DNA of 20,282 bases from a virus: IMG/VR virus record IMGVR_UViG_3300020437_000342, positions 1 to 20,282 of that record; one strand, written 5' to 3'. The stretch's first letter is position 1. The number at the start of each line of letters is the position of its first letter. Below are positions 6,068-13,873 of the stretch, piece by piece. The notes under the pieces are model-generated. The model was not told the origin of the DNA and did not search any database. It saw only the letters and a list, made by a program, of their open reading frames with translations. Position numbers and translations under genes: made by a program.

Positions 6068-7756
6068 ATGCAACTAAGAGATTACCAAAATTCAGCAATC
6101 TCTAACGTAAGAAAATCGTTTCAAGCGAAGTACAGATCTGTGCTGCTTACTCTTCCTACAGGTGCAGGCAAGACTGTTATCTTTTCTGAGATAACAAGAC
6201 TTGCAGGGTTGAAAGGTGCAAGTGTTCTTATACTTGTACACCGAAAAGAATTAATAGATCAGGCTGGCGATAAATTAACCAAGACAGGTGTTAAATACGG
6301 AATAATTGCAGCAGGCCGTAAGGAATCTAAGAGTAATGTACAAGTTGCCTCGGTGCAAACTTTAATTAACAGACTTAATAATCCAAATCAATTTGACTTG
6401 ATAATTATTGATGAAGCTCATCATGCAGTTGCTAATTCTTGGCGAAAGGTATTTGACTTTTACAAATCAGCAATAAAACTTGGTGTAACAGCTACACCTA
6501 TGAGAATGACAGGTGCAGGGCTAGGAGAGATATTTGATAAGTTAATTGTTGGCTCTACTATTCCAGAACTTGTAGAGCAAAAATATTTAGCAGAACACGA
6601 AGTATATGCACCACCAAATAAGCTAAATTTAGACAAAATAAGGACAATTAGGGGTGATTACAGCAAAAAAGAGGTAGAAGACGAGTTAGATAAGGTTGAT
6701 ATAGTTGGTGATGCAGTAGAGAATTATCGAAGACTTGGGCAGAATAAACCAGCTATAGCATTTTGTATATCAGTGAAGCATGGACAATATGTAACCAACA
6801 AATTCAAACAGGCTGGATACACCGCAGAACTTATAACAGGTTCTATGAAATCTGATGATAGAAAAACATTAATAGATAATTTTAAAGATGGAAAAGTACA
6901 GATATTAGTTTCTATAGATGTAGTCTCAGAAGGATTTGATGTGGAAGGTTGCTATGTTGCTATTCTACTTAGACCGACACAATCAGAAGCTTTATATATA
7001 CAACAAGTAGGAAGAGTTCTTAGACCAGAACCTAATAAAGTTGCAATAGTTTTAGATCATGTAGGTAATACAAAACGTCATGGATTTGTTGATGATGTTA
7101 GAGAGTTTGATTTACACCAGAAAGCAAAAACAAAAAGAAAAGGAGAACTTGCACCAGCAGTAGAAACTTGCGAGGTTTGTTTTGCAGTCTATAGACCGCA
7201 ACCAATATGTCCTGTTTGTGGACATAAAAAAGAAGTAAGAAAAAGAGAAATTACATATGAAGATGGAGAGTTAGTAAAAATGAAAAAACAACTTAAGCTT
7301 GATGAAGGAGATCCATTAATAGAAAAATCTACAGGAGCAAAGTTATATTTTTATGCTTGGGATGATGACCAAAGAAAAATAGGTTTTCAGTTTTCGTTGG
7401 GTCGTAAAAATCCAAAAGCTAAATGTTTTACCCCAGCACAATTTAAAGATTTCTGTAAACAAGACTTGTATGGTATTCATTCAAAGCATACAGATTATGC
7501 AAAGAAAAAATTTACAGAACGATTTTTAAGTTTAGTTAGATTGGCTGAAGTAGATATAGATGATATTGCTGTTATTAGATCAGAGCAGCAACGAAGAAAA
7601 AAAGAAGAAGAGTGGAGTTGTAAGACTTTAAAAGATTGGTTAAAGCTTGCACAAAAACGTGGGCATAATGCGTATTGGGCTAAGTTAAGATGGGAGATTG
7701 CTAAGAAAAGAAAACGTAAGGATAACTATGATGATGACGATTTATTTGGCTTCTGA
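6068..7756 (+). CDS. SF2 DEAD/DEAH-box helicase with C-terminal zinc ribbon
   Basis: A 562-residue superfamily 2 helicase of the Res/DEAD group. Visible motifs: Q-motif-like LRDYQ (3-7), Walker A PTGAGKT (30-36), DEAHH (115-119), TATP (141-144) and motif VI QQVGRVLRP (312-320). After the two RecA-like lobes comes a four-Cys zinc ribbon (C368, C371, C381, C384). The remaining 170 residues are basic and helical, ending in an acidic DDDDLFGF. Such phage helicases unwind DNA during replication or recombination. The ATG follows a strong promoter with a leader of only about 15 bases and no SD. It is the first gene of the replication operon and divergent from RecE/RecT. Confidence 0.9.
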   Translation: MQLRDYQNSAISNVRKSFQAKYRSVLLTLPTGAGKTVIFSEITRLAGLKGASVLILVHRKELIDQAGDKLTKTGVKYGIIAAGRKESKSNVQVASVQTLINRLNNPNQFDLIIIDEAHHAVANSWRKVFDFYKSAIKLGVTATPMRMTGAGLGEIFDKLIVGSTIPELVEQKYLAEHEVYAPPNKLNLDKIRTIRGDYSKKEVEDELDKVDIVGDAVENYRRLGQNKPAIAFCISVKHGQYVTNKFKQAGYTAELITGSMKSDDRKTLIDNFKDGKVQILVSIDVVSEGFDVEGCYVAILLRPTQSEALYIQQVGRVLRPEPNKVAIVLDHVGNTKRHGFVDDVREFDLHQKAKTKRKGELAPAVETCEVCFAVYRPQPICPVCGHKKEVRKREITYEDGELVKMKKQLKLDEGDPLIEKSTGAKLYFYAWDDDQRKIGFQFSLGRKNPKAKCFTPAQFKDFCKQDLYGIHSKHTDYAKKKFTERFLSLVRLAEVDIDDIAVIRSEQQRRKKEEEWSCKTLKDWLKLAQKRGHNAYWAKLRWEIAKKRKRKDNYDDDDLFGF

Positions 7757-7790
7757 TGTCACAGGTCGGTAAACTAGACAGTTAAATTTG

Positions 7791-7819
7791 TTGACATAAC
7801 TAGACTCTGTTTATATAGT
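7791..7819 (+). promoter_or_regulatory. Strong sigma70-type promoter TTGACA-17-TATAGT
   Basis: TTGACA (7791-7796), 17-base spacer, TATAGT (7814-7819). The expected start site near 7826 lies after the GTG at 7818 and ATG at 7821, so translation probably starts at ATG 7842. The sequence ACTAGAC occurs twice around the -35. Confidence 0.75.
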
Positions 7820-7841
7820 GATGTTACAGATCGCAAAAGTG

Positions 7842-8816
7842 ATGACACTAACAGCACAAGAAATTACTACACAACTTACTGAGCAATACAAAGATGTTCA
7901 AGTAGGTATCGAGTTTATAACTCCACAACAGGCACAGATTTATATGAATCGGAATTTTGCCAACAATAGAAAAACTGTTCTAAATAATATTTTAGAATTA
8001 GAAAGAGAAATGAAGGCTGGTCGCTTTATTCTTTCCGATTCCGCTATTTGTTTTAATACAGAAAACATATTAGTAAATGGACAGCACAGGTTATTAGCAG
8101 TTATAAAAACTGGCCTTACTCAGCCTTTTGTCGTTATAAAAAATCTTCCTGACAAATCTAAATTAATCATGGATGTTGGTAAGTCTAGGGTTATGTCAGA
8201 TCGTATTACTGTTAGTGGTATAAGAATATCTCGTAAAGAGTGTTCAATAATAAGACACGCAATGTCTAGAGTTACTGGCAACACAACAGGTACAGAACAA
8301 TTTTCAAGACCTTGCCACGATAATATTGTTGCTCAAACTTATATCAAGCACGATCAGTTTCTTAACTACGTTAATAAATTGCATTGCTCAAAAACAAGAG
8401 CTATTTTTATCGCAGCAGCATTAAAAATTTATGCTGAAATGATATACAACAAAAGGTCTGGAAAGCGTAAATTGAATCACGATATGACACCAAAAGAAAG
8501 GGCAATTCATTTTCTTAATATCGTATCTTCTGGTATGGCATCTCCTATTAATGGTGTAGATAAAGATATAAAACCTGTTGATAGGGCAGCACAATTATTA
8601 TTTAACAGGACTTGTGATTCTTCTCTTAAAGCTACATATTGGAATAGTGCTGATGCTTGGGCTTATACATTGAGAGCAGCGCATCATTTTATGTGTGGTA
8701 ATGATACAACATATATAAGACAAGCTTTAGATGATCCATTTAAACCATTTACTGAATTACCTTCGACAAATGAGATAATGGAAATATCATCAACACAAGC
8801 CACTAATATTACTTAG
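7842..8816 (+). CDS. ParB/DGQHR-like phage protein
   Basis: A 324-residue protein from ATG 7842; earlier in-frame starts (7818, 7821) lie within the promoter. Residues 55-84 include MKAGRFILSDSAICFN and the key motif NGQHRL (79-84), then a segment resembling phage ParB-like proteins in which an MD.G..R box follows (MDVGKSRVMSDR, residues about 106-117). The NGQHR motif recalls the DGQHR domain of DndB and ParB-like nucleotide-binding folds. The rest is helical. Similar proteins are widespread in phages of many hosts but have no proven function. It sits in the replication operon between helicase and a ribbon-helix-helix protein; the stop codon lies in a hairpin (8800-8819). Confidence 0.7.
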   Translation: MTLTAQEITTQLTEQYKDVQVGIEFITPQQAQIYMNRNFANNRKTVLNNILELEREMKAGRFILSDSAICFNTENILVNGQHRLLAVIKTGLTQPFVVIKNLPDKSKLIMDVGKSRVMSDRITVSGIRISRKECSIIRHAMSRVTGNTTGTEQFSRPCHDNIVAQTYIKHDQFLNYVNKLHCSKTRAIFIAAALKIYAEMIYNKRSGKRKLNHDMTPKERAIHFLNIVSSGMASPINGVDKDIKPVDRAAQLLFNRTCDSSLKATYWNSADAWAYTLRAAHHFMCGNDTTYIRQALDDPFKPFTELPSTNEIMEISSTQATNIT

Positions 8817-8831
8817 TGGTTTGTACAAACC
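8800..8831 (+). promoter_or_regulatory. Hairpin fused to 14-bp palindrome before RHH gene, likely operator
   Basis: CCACTAA (8800-8806) pairs with TTAGTGG (8813-8819) around a 6-base loop and spans the upstream stop codon. The perfect palindrome GGTTTGTACAAACC (8818-8831) follows at once. The next gene, from ATG 8849, encodes a ribbon-helix-helix protein, and such proteins commonly bind palindromes next to their own gene. No T-run, so termination is unlikely. Confidence 0.55.
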
Positions 8832-8848
8832 AAACTAATTTTTATAAC

Positions 8849-9118
8849 ATGGATGACAGAAAGTATGTTCGAGTAATTTTTCAACTCGAACCAGATCGGC
8901 ATGAGTTTATAAAACAAGAAGCCGAAAAAAAAGGCTTATCTATTAGCCAGTATTTACGAAATCTTGTTAGAGAAAAGTTTTATAGTGGCAGATTTACTTC
9001 AATGTATGAGGAGCAAAGACAGGAAAGAATTAACGATGGTTTTGAACAAGATCATCAAGCTATGTTAGACAAGCTCCGAAGCAAATTTGCTGACACACCA
9101 GATTTCTCTTATAAATAA
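8849..9118 (+). CDS. Ribbon-helix-helix (CopG/Arc-type) DNA-binding protein
   Basis: An 89-residue protein from ATG 8849. An in-frame GTG at 8816 would add 11 residues but overlaps the palindrome, so I prefer the ATG. The N-terminal 45 residues show the RHH pattern: strand KYVRVIFQLEPD, helix RHEFIKQEAEKKG, then LSISQYLRNLVREKF (turn plus second helix). The C-terminal half is charged and helical (YEEQRQERINDG... to DKLRSKFADTP). RHH dimers bind operator palindromes through the strand; the 14-bp palindrome just upstream is the obvious candidate. It lies in the replication operon and probably controls it or copy number. Confidence 0.8.
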   Translation: MDDRKYVRVIFQLEPDRHEFIKQEAEKKGLSISQYLRNLVREKFYSGRFTSMYEEQRQERINDGFEQDHQAMLDKLRSKFADTPDFSYK

Positions 9119-9146
9119 TGTATTATGGAAAAAACTACATCATTAG

Positions 9147-9503
9147 ATGTCAAACCAAGAGACAGTCTTACAACAAAATATAAGGTTAGCTCTTGGACAA
9201 CATTCTGATTTACGCTTATTTCGCAACGAAACTGGAAAACTTCCAGATCCTAGAACAGGGAGATGGGTACAGTTTGGGTTGGCAAAGGGTAGTTCTGATC
9301 TTATTGGTTTTAAGACTGTCAAGATTACTCCTGAGATGATAGGACAAGACTTGGCAGTATTTACAAGTATCGAAGTTAAAACAAACACTGGACAACTCTC
9401 AAAATATCAGCATAATTGGCTTCAAGCTGTTAAGAAAGCTGGAGGAATTACAGGGGTAGCTCGTACTGTAAGAGATGCCTTAGAAATACTCAAAGTTAAC
9501 TAA
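9147..9503 (+). CDS. VRR-NUC domain nuclease
   Basis: A 118-residue stand-alone VRR-NUC (PD-(D/E)XK) protein. Motifs: E5 and the N-terminal helix, RNETGK (26-31), FGLAKGSSDLIG (43-54) with D51, IEVKTNTG (75-82) with E76 and K78, and Q88/W91 in the last helix, followed by GGITGVARTVRDAL. This covers the whole minimal domain found in phages, whose members cleave branched or flap DNA; FAN1 carries the same domain. It is placed between an RHH protein and the primase-helicase, with gaps under 30 bases, which suits a role in processing replication intermediates. The exact substrate is not predictable. Confidence 0.85.
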   Translation: MSNQETVLQQNIRLALGQHSDLRLFRNETGKLPDPRTGRWVQFGLAKGSSDLIGFKTVKITPEMIGQDLAVFTSIEVKTNTGQLSKYQHNWLQAVKKAGGITGVARTVRDALEILKVN

Positions 9504-9529
9504 CGCTTTTAAACATACCTGTTATCTTT

Positions 9530-11692
9530 ATGTCTGCATTTGAGTTAGACCGCAATCAGTGGCGGTCATTTTTAGAACTTCTCGGAAAAGATATTCGTAA
9601 AGTTCGATTAAGATCATTCTTCCCAAAAGGTCATCCATTAAAAGAAAGAGATCGTGGTAAAAAATCTAACGCTAATGGTGATTGGATAAAACATTGTCAA
9701 GAAGAAGGTCGAGGTGTCTATCTTGTTATTAATGATGGCGAAGATACAGACTCTTCTATAACAGGTTGCCGAGCCTTTTTTTATGAACACGATGATATTT
9801 CAAAAGACAAGCAGCTATGGATTTGGAAAGACTTAGGCTTACCAGAACCATCAATACAAATAGATACAGGCGGTAAATCTATTCACAATTATTGGATACT
9901 AAAAAAAGCGATAGAACCAGAGACTTGGAAACCTATACAAGAAAGATTATTAGATTATGCAGATGCAGATAGAGCATTAAAAAATCCATCAAGAGTAATG
10001 CGTCTTCCAGGAACTTTCCATATGAGAGATGATGGTACTCATGGCGGTATGACTCAAATCATCCATACATCAGATAAAAAATATAGCGTTAAAGATATAG
10101 AGAAATGTTTGCCTACAAAAAGACAACATGAGAAAAATAAAGAGTCTGTAGAGTTTAAAGAATATCGTAAAGAGGATTTTGCAACAGTACAAAAAGCACT
10201 CTCACACATACCACCTAGAACTCCCGGCTCGAACACATATCATATGTATCGCAATATTTTATGGGGTCTTATAAAAGCTTGTGAGGATGCAGGCAAAAGT
10301 TCTGCTGATGCAATATCTCTTATGAGAGAACACTCGCCAGAATGGGGAGGACTCGATCAAGTTGCACAGTCTGGAGGGCAAAAAATAGAAGCTAATAGTT
10401 TTTGGTATTGGGCAATGCAACATGGTTACAAACCACCAAAAGTAATGAGAGTTTTAAATCCAGATAATCCAGATAGTCCTACATTAGTTCATTCAGATAA
10501 ATTACAAAAAATTGAAGCAAATGAACTATTAAACTTGCTTAAGACTCGCAGAGAGAATGGCGAACACGCATTTAGATACAACATATTTACACAACAGATA
10601 GAACTAAATGGAGTACCTTGTCAGGGGTCAACTTCTATTGATAGATATTACTTGGAGCTTGCTAGGCAAGGTTACAAATGTAATAAGGATACTGCCTTTG
10701 ACTGTGTTGTACAGATTGCCAGAGAATATGAATACAATCCAGTAACTGATTATTTAGATAAAGTTTATAAGACAGAATCGCCAGCTTACATAGACAGACT
10801 CGCAAGTACTTACTTAAGACCCGAAGATGCACATCTATCAGAACCGACTATCTATGACGATATGTTGAAGAAGACATTGATTGCAGCAGTAGCTAGAGCA
10901 TACAAACCAGAAGGGCATAAATTTGATAATGCTTGTGTTTTATTAGGAGAACAAGGAGCTAGAAAATCTACATTTTGGTCTGTCTTGGGAGGAGAGTTTT
11001 TTAGTGATGGCTTAAGAGACATTAACGGAAAAGACTCGCTTATGATCTTGCACAGAAGTTGGATTTGTGAGATGGCCGAGCTAGAAGCTGTCACATCTAA
11101 AAAAATGGCAGGGGAAATAAAATCTTTTTTATCTCAAGAAAAAGATGTTTTTAGAGTTCCTTATGGAAAAGTTACTGAGGAGTTTCCTAGAAGAGGAATT
11201 ATTGTTGGCTCAACAAACAGACATGATGGTTTTCTTGTAGATGAAACAGGAAATCGGAGGTTTTGGATAATCAAGTTAGGAGAAAATATTGGGATAGAAA
11301 ACCCAATAGATTGCGAAGGACTACTTGCGGAGAGAAATCAGATTTGGGCGAGTGTTGTAATGGCTTACAAAAATGGCGAGACTACATATTTAACTAAAGA
11401 AAATGAAGTCAAAGTAAACGAGGAAAATTTAGATTATTTAATCGAATCGCCTTGGAAAGCTGTTATCGAATCTTTTTGCGAAACACCACAGAATTTTCGT
11501 AGGGAACTTACAACCGAAGTTGTACTTTCTGAAGCTATTGAAAAACCAATTGAAAGACAAACTAGATACGATCAAATGCAAGTTGCAACAATTTTAAAGA
11601 ATTTAGGCTACGAAAAAAAGCGTAGAGGAAGTAGGGGTTGTCGCAAATGGGTCTACATTCGAGACTCGGAACGTGTCTTAACCTCTGCGTGA
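9530..11692 (+). CDS. Primase-helicase: AEP-like N-terminus, VapE-like ATPase C-terminus
   Basis: A 720-residue protein. The N-terminal part (about 60-170) resembles archaeo-eukaryotic primase/RepB-type domains: FFYEHDD (83-89, metal-binding acidic motif), GGKSIHNYW (114-122, with His119) and NPSRVMRLPGTFH (152-164). A Glu/Lys-rich helical linker follows. The C-terminal part (about 440-640) is a virulence-associated-E (VapE)-like P-loop ATPase: Walker A GEQGARKST (473-481), acidic WICEMAEL (511-518) and the signature STNRHDGFLVDETGNRRFW (561-579). It ends with a basic winged-helix-like tail. Such proteins prime and unwind DNA at phage and plasmid origins. The ATG is immediately preceded by TATCTTT with no SD. 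This is the main replication protein of the element. Confidence 0.88.
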   Translation: MSAFELDRNQWRSFLELLGKDIRKVRLRSFFPKGHPLKERDRGKKSNANGDWIKHCQEEGRGVYLVINDGEDTDSSITGCRAFFYEHDDISKDKQLWIWKDLGLPEPSIQIDTGGKSIHNYWILKKAIEPETWKPIQERLLDYADADRALKNPSRVMRLPGTFHMRDDGTHGGMTQIIHTSDKKYSVKDIEKCLPTKRQHEKNKESVEFKEYRKEDFATVQKALSHIPPRTPGSNTYHMYRNILWGLIKACEDAGKSSADAISLMREHSPEWGGLDQVAQSGGQKIEANSFWYWAMQHGYKPPKVMRVLNPDNPDSPTLVHSDKLQKIEANELLNLLKTRRENGEHAFRYNIFTQQIELNGVPCQGSTSIDRYYLELARQGYKCNKDTAFDCVVQIAREYEYNPVTDYLDKVYKTESPAYIDRLASTYLRPEDAHLSEPTIYDDMLKKTLIAAVARAYKPEGHKFDNACVLLGEQGARKSTFWSVLGGEFFSDGLRDINGKDSLMILHRSWICEMAELEAVTSKKMAGEIKSFLSQEKDVFRVPYGKVTEEFPRRGIIVGSTNRHDGFLVDETGNRRFWIIKLGENIGIENPIDCEGLLAERNQIWASVVMAYKNGETTYLTKENEVKVNEENLDYLIESPWKAVIESFCETPQNFRRELTTEVVLSEAIEKPIERQTRYDQMQVATILKNLGYEKKRRGSRGCRKWVYIRDSERVLTSA

Positions 11693-11943
11693 GGTTAGTA
11701 CACGCTATGGACACCACAAACAATGTCAGGACTTGCGATATAAGCTGTGTCTATAGTGTCTATACCTTTTACTATAAAGTATAATAAGTAAGGAAGAGGG
11801 GGAGTATAGGGAGTATATAGGGGAAAATAGGGGATTTAGGAAACTCTATAGGGAAGGTAGGGCAGGTCAGGACATATGGACACCTAATAAAAAGCTAGTC
11901 TCACACCCTAAGACTTGCTAATATACAAAAAACAAGACTCGCA
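11693..11943 (+). other. Non-coding region with six regularly spaced G-tracts and flanking repeats, origin candidate
   Basis: No credible gene lies here. G-tracts of 3-5 start at 11798, 11809, 11820, 11830, 11851 and 11860; the first four are spaced 11, 11 and 10 bases, about one helical turn, and could form a G-quadruplex. GGGAGTATA occurs twice in direct repeat. The block is flanked by two copies each of ATGGACACC (11707, 11876) and GTCAGGAC (11725, 11866) in mirrored order. TACT-ATAA-AGTA (11770-11781) is a variant of the right-hand operator, with TATAAT at 11780-11785. Position next to the primase-helicase fits an origin or its control region. Confidence 0.5.
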
Positions 11944-12693
11944 ATGGCAGCAACAATAAAAATTAGTTTAGGTAATTTAGAAAAACGATTAACAATATAT
12001 GAACAGACACAAGTAAAATTTGCAGGCAAAAAAGCATTAACTCAATATGCAAAAAGAGCAAAAACAAAGGAAGGTTTTATTGCAAAAAAATATAAGATGA
12101 TGTTTAGAAGTCCAGTACTTTTTACTTTAAATAGTACTTTTACAGTTCAAAAAGGAATTAAGTTAGATATTGGGGTAAAAGATGCTTTAGCTTTAAAAAA
12201 AGGTAAAGGCAATCCAGCAGCATTTTATTTGTATCCAGCAATCGGAGGAGGTTCAACAAGTGCTTATGCAACACAATTTACTCAATATTTATTAAACAGA
12301 AATTTTATGAGTAATGGAGATTATCCGTTTGCAGTTTTAGGCAATAATTTTATAAAAACAGATGGAAGTGGAAGAGTTAGAAGATATATTTACAGAAACG
12401 TACAATTTGGGCTTGCAAAAACTAGAGATAAAGAAGTTAAAGGTAGATCAAAGAAGAATGGCAAAATACAAGATGCAAGAGTAATCGCTTTTAAATCAAA
12501 TAAAGGTAAATTTAAAAAAGGTATTTATCGTGAAGTATCAAACAAAAAAGGCTCATACTTAAGCCCATTGTTTATGTTTAAACCAGTTCCGACACAAAAA
12601 CCAAAGCAAACATTTAGATCCATAATTCAAGATTCTAGTAAAAAAATTATTCCAGAATTGTGGTTTAAAGAAATAAAAGAACTTGCTAAGTAA
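11944..12693 (+). CDS. Basic phage protein, possibly minor tail protein Z-like
   Basis: A 249-residue, Lys-rich, AT-rich gene. Its order of elements recalls lambda gpZ/minor-tail-Z and HK97 gp10-type neck-tail proteins: a helical N-terminus (LEKRLTIYEQTQVKFAGKKALTQYAKRAK), a basic middle with beta segments (GVKDALALKKGKGNPAAF), then IAFKSNKGKFKKGIYREV followed by PLFMFKPVP and a closing helix (KIIPELWFKEIKELAK). The resemblance is in layout only, so the call is tentative. It stands alone between the G-rich region and the ligase gene, and tail genes would not normally be here. The start follows GACTCGCA directly, without SD. Confidence 0.4.
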   Translation: MAATIKISLGNLEKRLTIYEQTQVKFAGKKALTQYAKRAKTKEGFIAKKYKMMFRSPVLFTLNSTFTVQKGIKLDIGVKDALALKKGKGNPAAFYLYPAIGGGSTSAYATQFTQYLLNRNFMSNGDYPFAVLGNNFIKTDGSGRVRRYIYRNVQFGLAKTRDKEVKGRSKKNGKIQDARVIAFKSNKGKFKKGIYREVSNKKGSYLSPLFMFKPVPTQKPKQTFRSIIQDSSKKIIPELWFKEIKELAK

Positions 12694-12717
12694 ACAAATT
12701 AGTACTATAATAGTATC
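12683..12717 (+). promoter_or_regulatory. Promoter with TACT-N5-AGTA box (ligase gene)
   Basis: TTGCTA (12683-12688), 17 bases, TATAAT (12706-12711). The -10 is embedded in the box TACT-ATAAT-AGTA (12703-12715). A TTATCTTTATCTTAA leader runs from here to the ATG at 12734. Confidence 0.75.
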
Positions 12718-12733
12718 ATTATCTTTATCTTAA

Positions 12734-13513
12734 ATGACAATCGCAGACGAATTAGCAAAGGAATTTTTATATCACAACGACTTATATCGTGCAGGTAGGG
12801 CAGTAATATCTGACAAACACTTTGACGAGATTAAGAAAGCGTTAATCGCTGTAAGTCCACATCATCCAGCACTAAAAAAAGTAGATGAGGGTTGTGTATT
12901 GACAGGTCTTGGCACGTTACCTTTTGCTGAGTGGTATTCTTATTTACCAAAAAATACACCAGTAATTGTTGAGCCTAAGATAGATGGATGTGCAATGGCT
13001 GTTAGGTATGTAGATGGAATATTAGTTAAGGCATGGACTCGCAAAGGTGTAGATAAAACATATTGCATGAGGATGATAGAAGATTTACCAAAGCATATCC
13101 TTGCAAGAGGTACTGTTGAGATTAGAGGAGAGTTATATGGTAAAGGTCTTATTCCAGCTAGATCACAAAGACTCGCAGCAGGCCACTTACGCAAAAAACA
13201 GCCATCAGGGATGGGATTGTCTTTTTGTGCTTTCCAGATATTTAATGGGAAAGGTACAGAGGTATCTAATTTACAACAACTTTATAAATGGGGTTTCAAT
13301 GTATGTGACCATATAAAGTTTACTAAAGATGTCGTATCACAAGTTAAAGAGTTACATATTCAATGGCAAGACTCGCTGATATTTAGTCGCTATCCCACAG
13401 ACGGAATCGTAGTTAAAGTTTTAGATAAAGACTTGCAAGAAGAAATTGGAAGAACATCAATAGCACCAAGTTGGGCTACAGCTATAAAAGATGTGTGGAA
13501 AAAGACTTGGTAG
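12734..13513 (+). CDS. Minimal NAD+-dependent DNA ligase (adenylation domain only)
   Basis: A 259-residue protein equal to the Ia plus adenylation domains of bacterial LigA. Residues 9-40 (EFLYHNDLYRAGRAVISDKH...) match the NAD-binding Ia domain. The nucleotidyltransferase motifs are all present: catalytic Lys82 in EPKIDG (80-85), WTRKG (101-105), VEIRGEL (128-134), DGIVVKV (223-229) and SWATAIK (246-252). OB-fold, zinc finger, HhH and BRCT domains are absent, so it is about one third of a normal LigA (near 670 residues). It may seal nicks with help from another protein, or perform adenylation for repair. It is a single-gene cassette with its own promoter and TATCTTTATC leader. Confidence 0.8.
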   Translation: MTIADELAKEFLYHNDLYRAGRAVISDKHFDEIKKALIAVSPHHPALKKVDEGCVLTGLGTLPFAEWYSYLPKNTPVIVEPKIDGCAMAVRYVDGILVKAWTRKGVDKTYCMRMIEDLPKHILARGTVEIRGELYGKGLIPARSQRLAAGHLRKKQPSGMGLSFCAFQIFNGKGTEVSNLQQLYKWGFNVCDHIKFTKDVVSQVKELHIQWQDSLIFSRYPTDGIVVKVLDKDLQEEIGRTSIAPSWATAIKDVWKKTW

Positions 13514-13514
13514 G

Positions 13515-13552
13515 TTGACTACTGAGTAAGTATCGAGTATTATAACAGTAGT
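13515..13552 (+). promoter_or_regulatory. Promoter with TACT-N5-AGTA-type box
   Basis: TTGACT (13515-13520), 17 bases, TATTAT (13538-13543). The box is TATT-ATAAC-AGTA (13538-13550), one base off the consensus. The leader TTTATATTTTATCAACT leads to ATG 13569. Confidence 0.7.
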
Positions 13553-13568
13553 TTATATTTTATCAACT

Positions 13569-13790
13569 ATGTCAAATCAAAGGCAACAAGTTAATTGCCG
13601 AATAGAAGAATCGACCTTAACTAAACTAAAAGCACTCGCTAATGGTTACAAATACAAGGCTTGCCCTACTTGTGGTAGAGCTTGGGACTTGCATGGAGGT
13701 GTCAAGACCGAGCCAATACAACATAGTGTTTTAGCAAGTCAGCTATTAGAAAAAGCTATTGACCAGCTATTCCAAGACAGCCAAAATTAA
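13569..13790 (+). CDS. Possible ribbon-helix-helix protein with CxxC insertion
   Basis: A 73-residue protein. The start looks like RHH (QQVNCRIEESTLTKLKALANG: strand then helix), and the end supplies a second amphipathic helix (HSVLASQLLEKAIDQLFQD). Between them lies a short segment, YKYKACPTCGRAWDLHGG, with CxxC plus His, which may bind a metal. Short proteins with this RHH-like frame and a mid-protein CPxCGR insert would be DNA-binding regulators. It has its own promoter and box, which makes it a candidate for the regulator of the box itself. The assignment is from pattern, not a proven family. Confidence 0.55.
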   Translation: MSNQRQQVNCRIEESTLTKLKALANGYKYKACPTCGRAWDLHGGVKTEPIQHSVLASQLLEKAIDQLFQDSQN

Positions 13791-13791
13791 T

Positions 13792-13854
13792 TGTTACGAT
13801 TTTGTAACATAGTACTAGACAAGTACTAATCTATCCTGTACATTAAAAATGTAC
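13792..13854 (+). promoter_or_regulatory. Triple inverted-repeat control region upstream of accessory operon
   Basis: Three elements in a row: TGTTAC-N6-GTAACA (13792-13809), the box AGTACTAGACAAGTACT (13811-13827, TACT-AGACA-AGTA) and the perfect-arm palindrome GTACATTAAAAATGTAC (13838-13854). A TTTATCTTTATCTTTATTA leader follows to ATG 13874. The density of sites suggests control by more than one regulator of the operon that ends with the Mom-like gene. Confidence 0.65.
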
Positions 13855-13873
13855 TTTATCTTTATCTTTATTA

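Noticed and set aside
7818-7841. Earlier GTG/ATG starts (7818, 7821) for the ParB-like gene
   Set aside because: They overlap or precede the expected transcription start of the TTGACA-17-TATAGT promoter; ATG 7842 fits better.
9125-9205. 26-residue frame starting at ATG 9125
   Set aside because: It overlaps the well-supported VRR-NUC gene in another frame and has no SD or family resemblance.
10054-13316. Several minus- and plus-strand frames within the primase-helicase and ligase genes (10054-10236, 10852-11094, 12940-13194, 13101-13316)
   Set aside because: All lie within genes with recognisable motifs in another frame and have no initiation signals.
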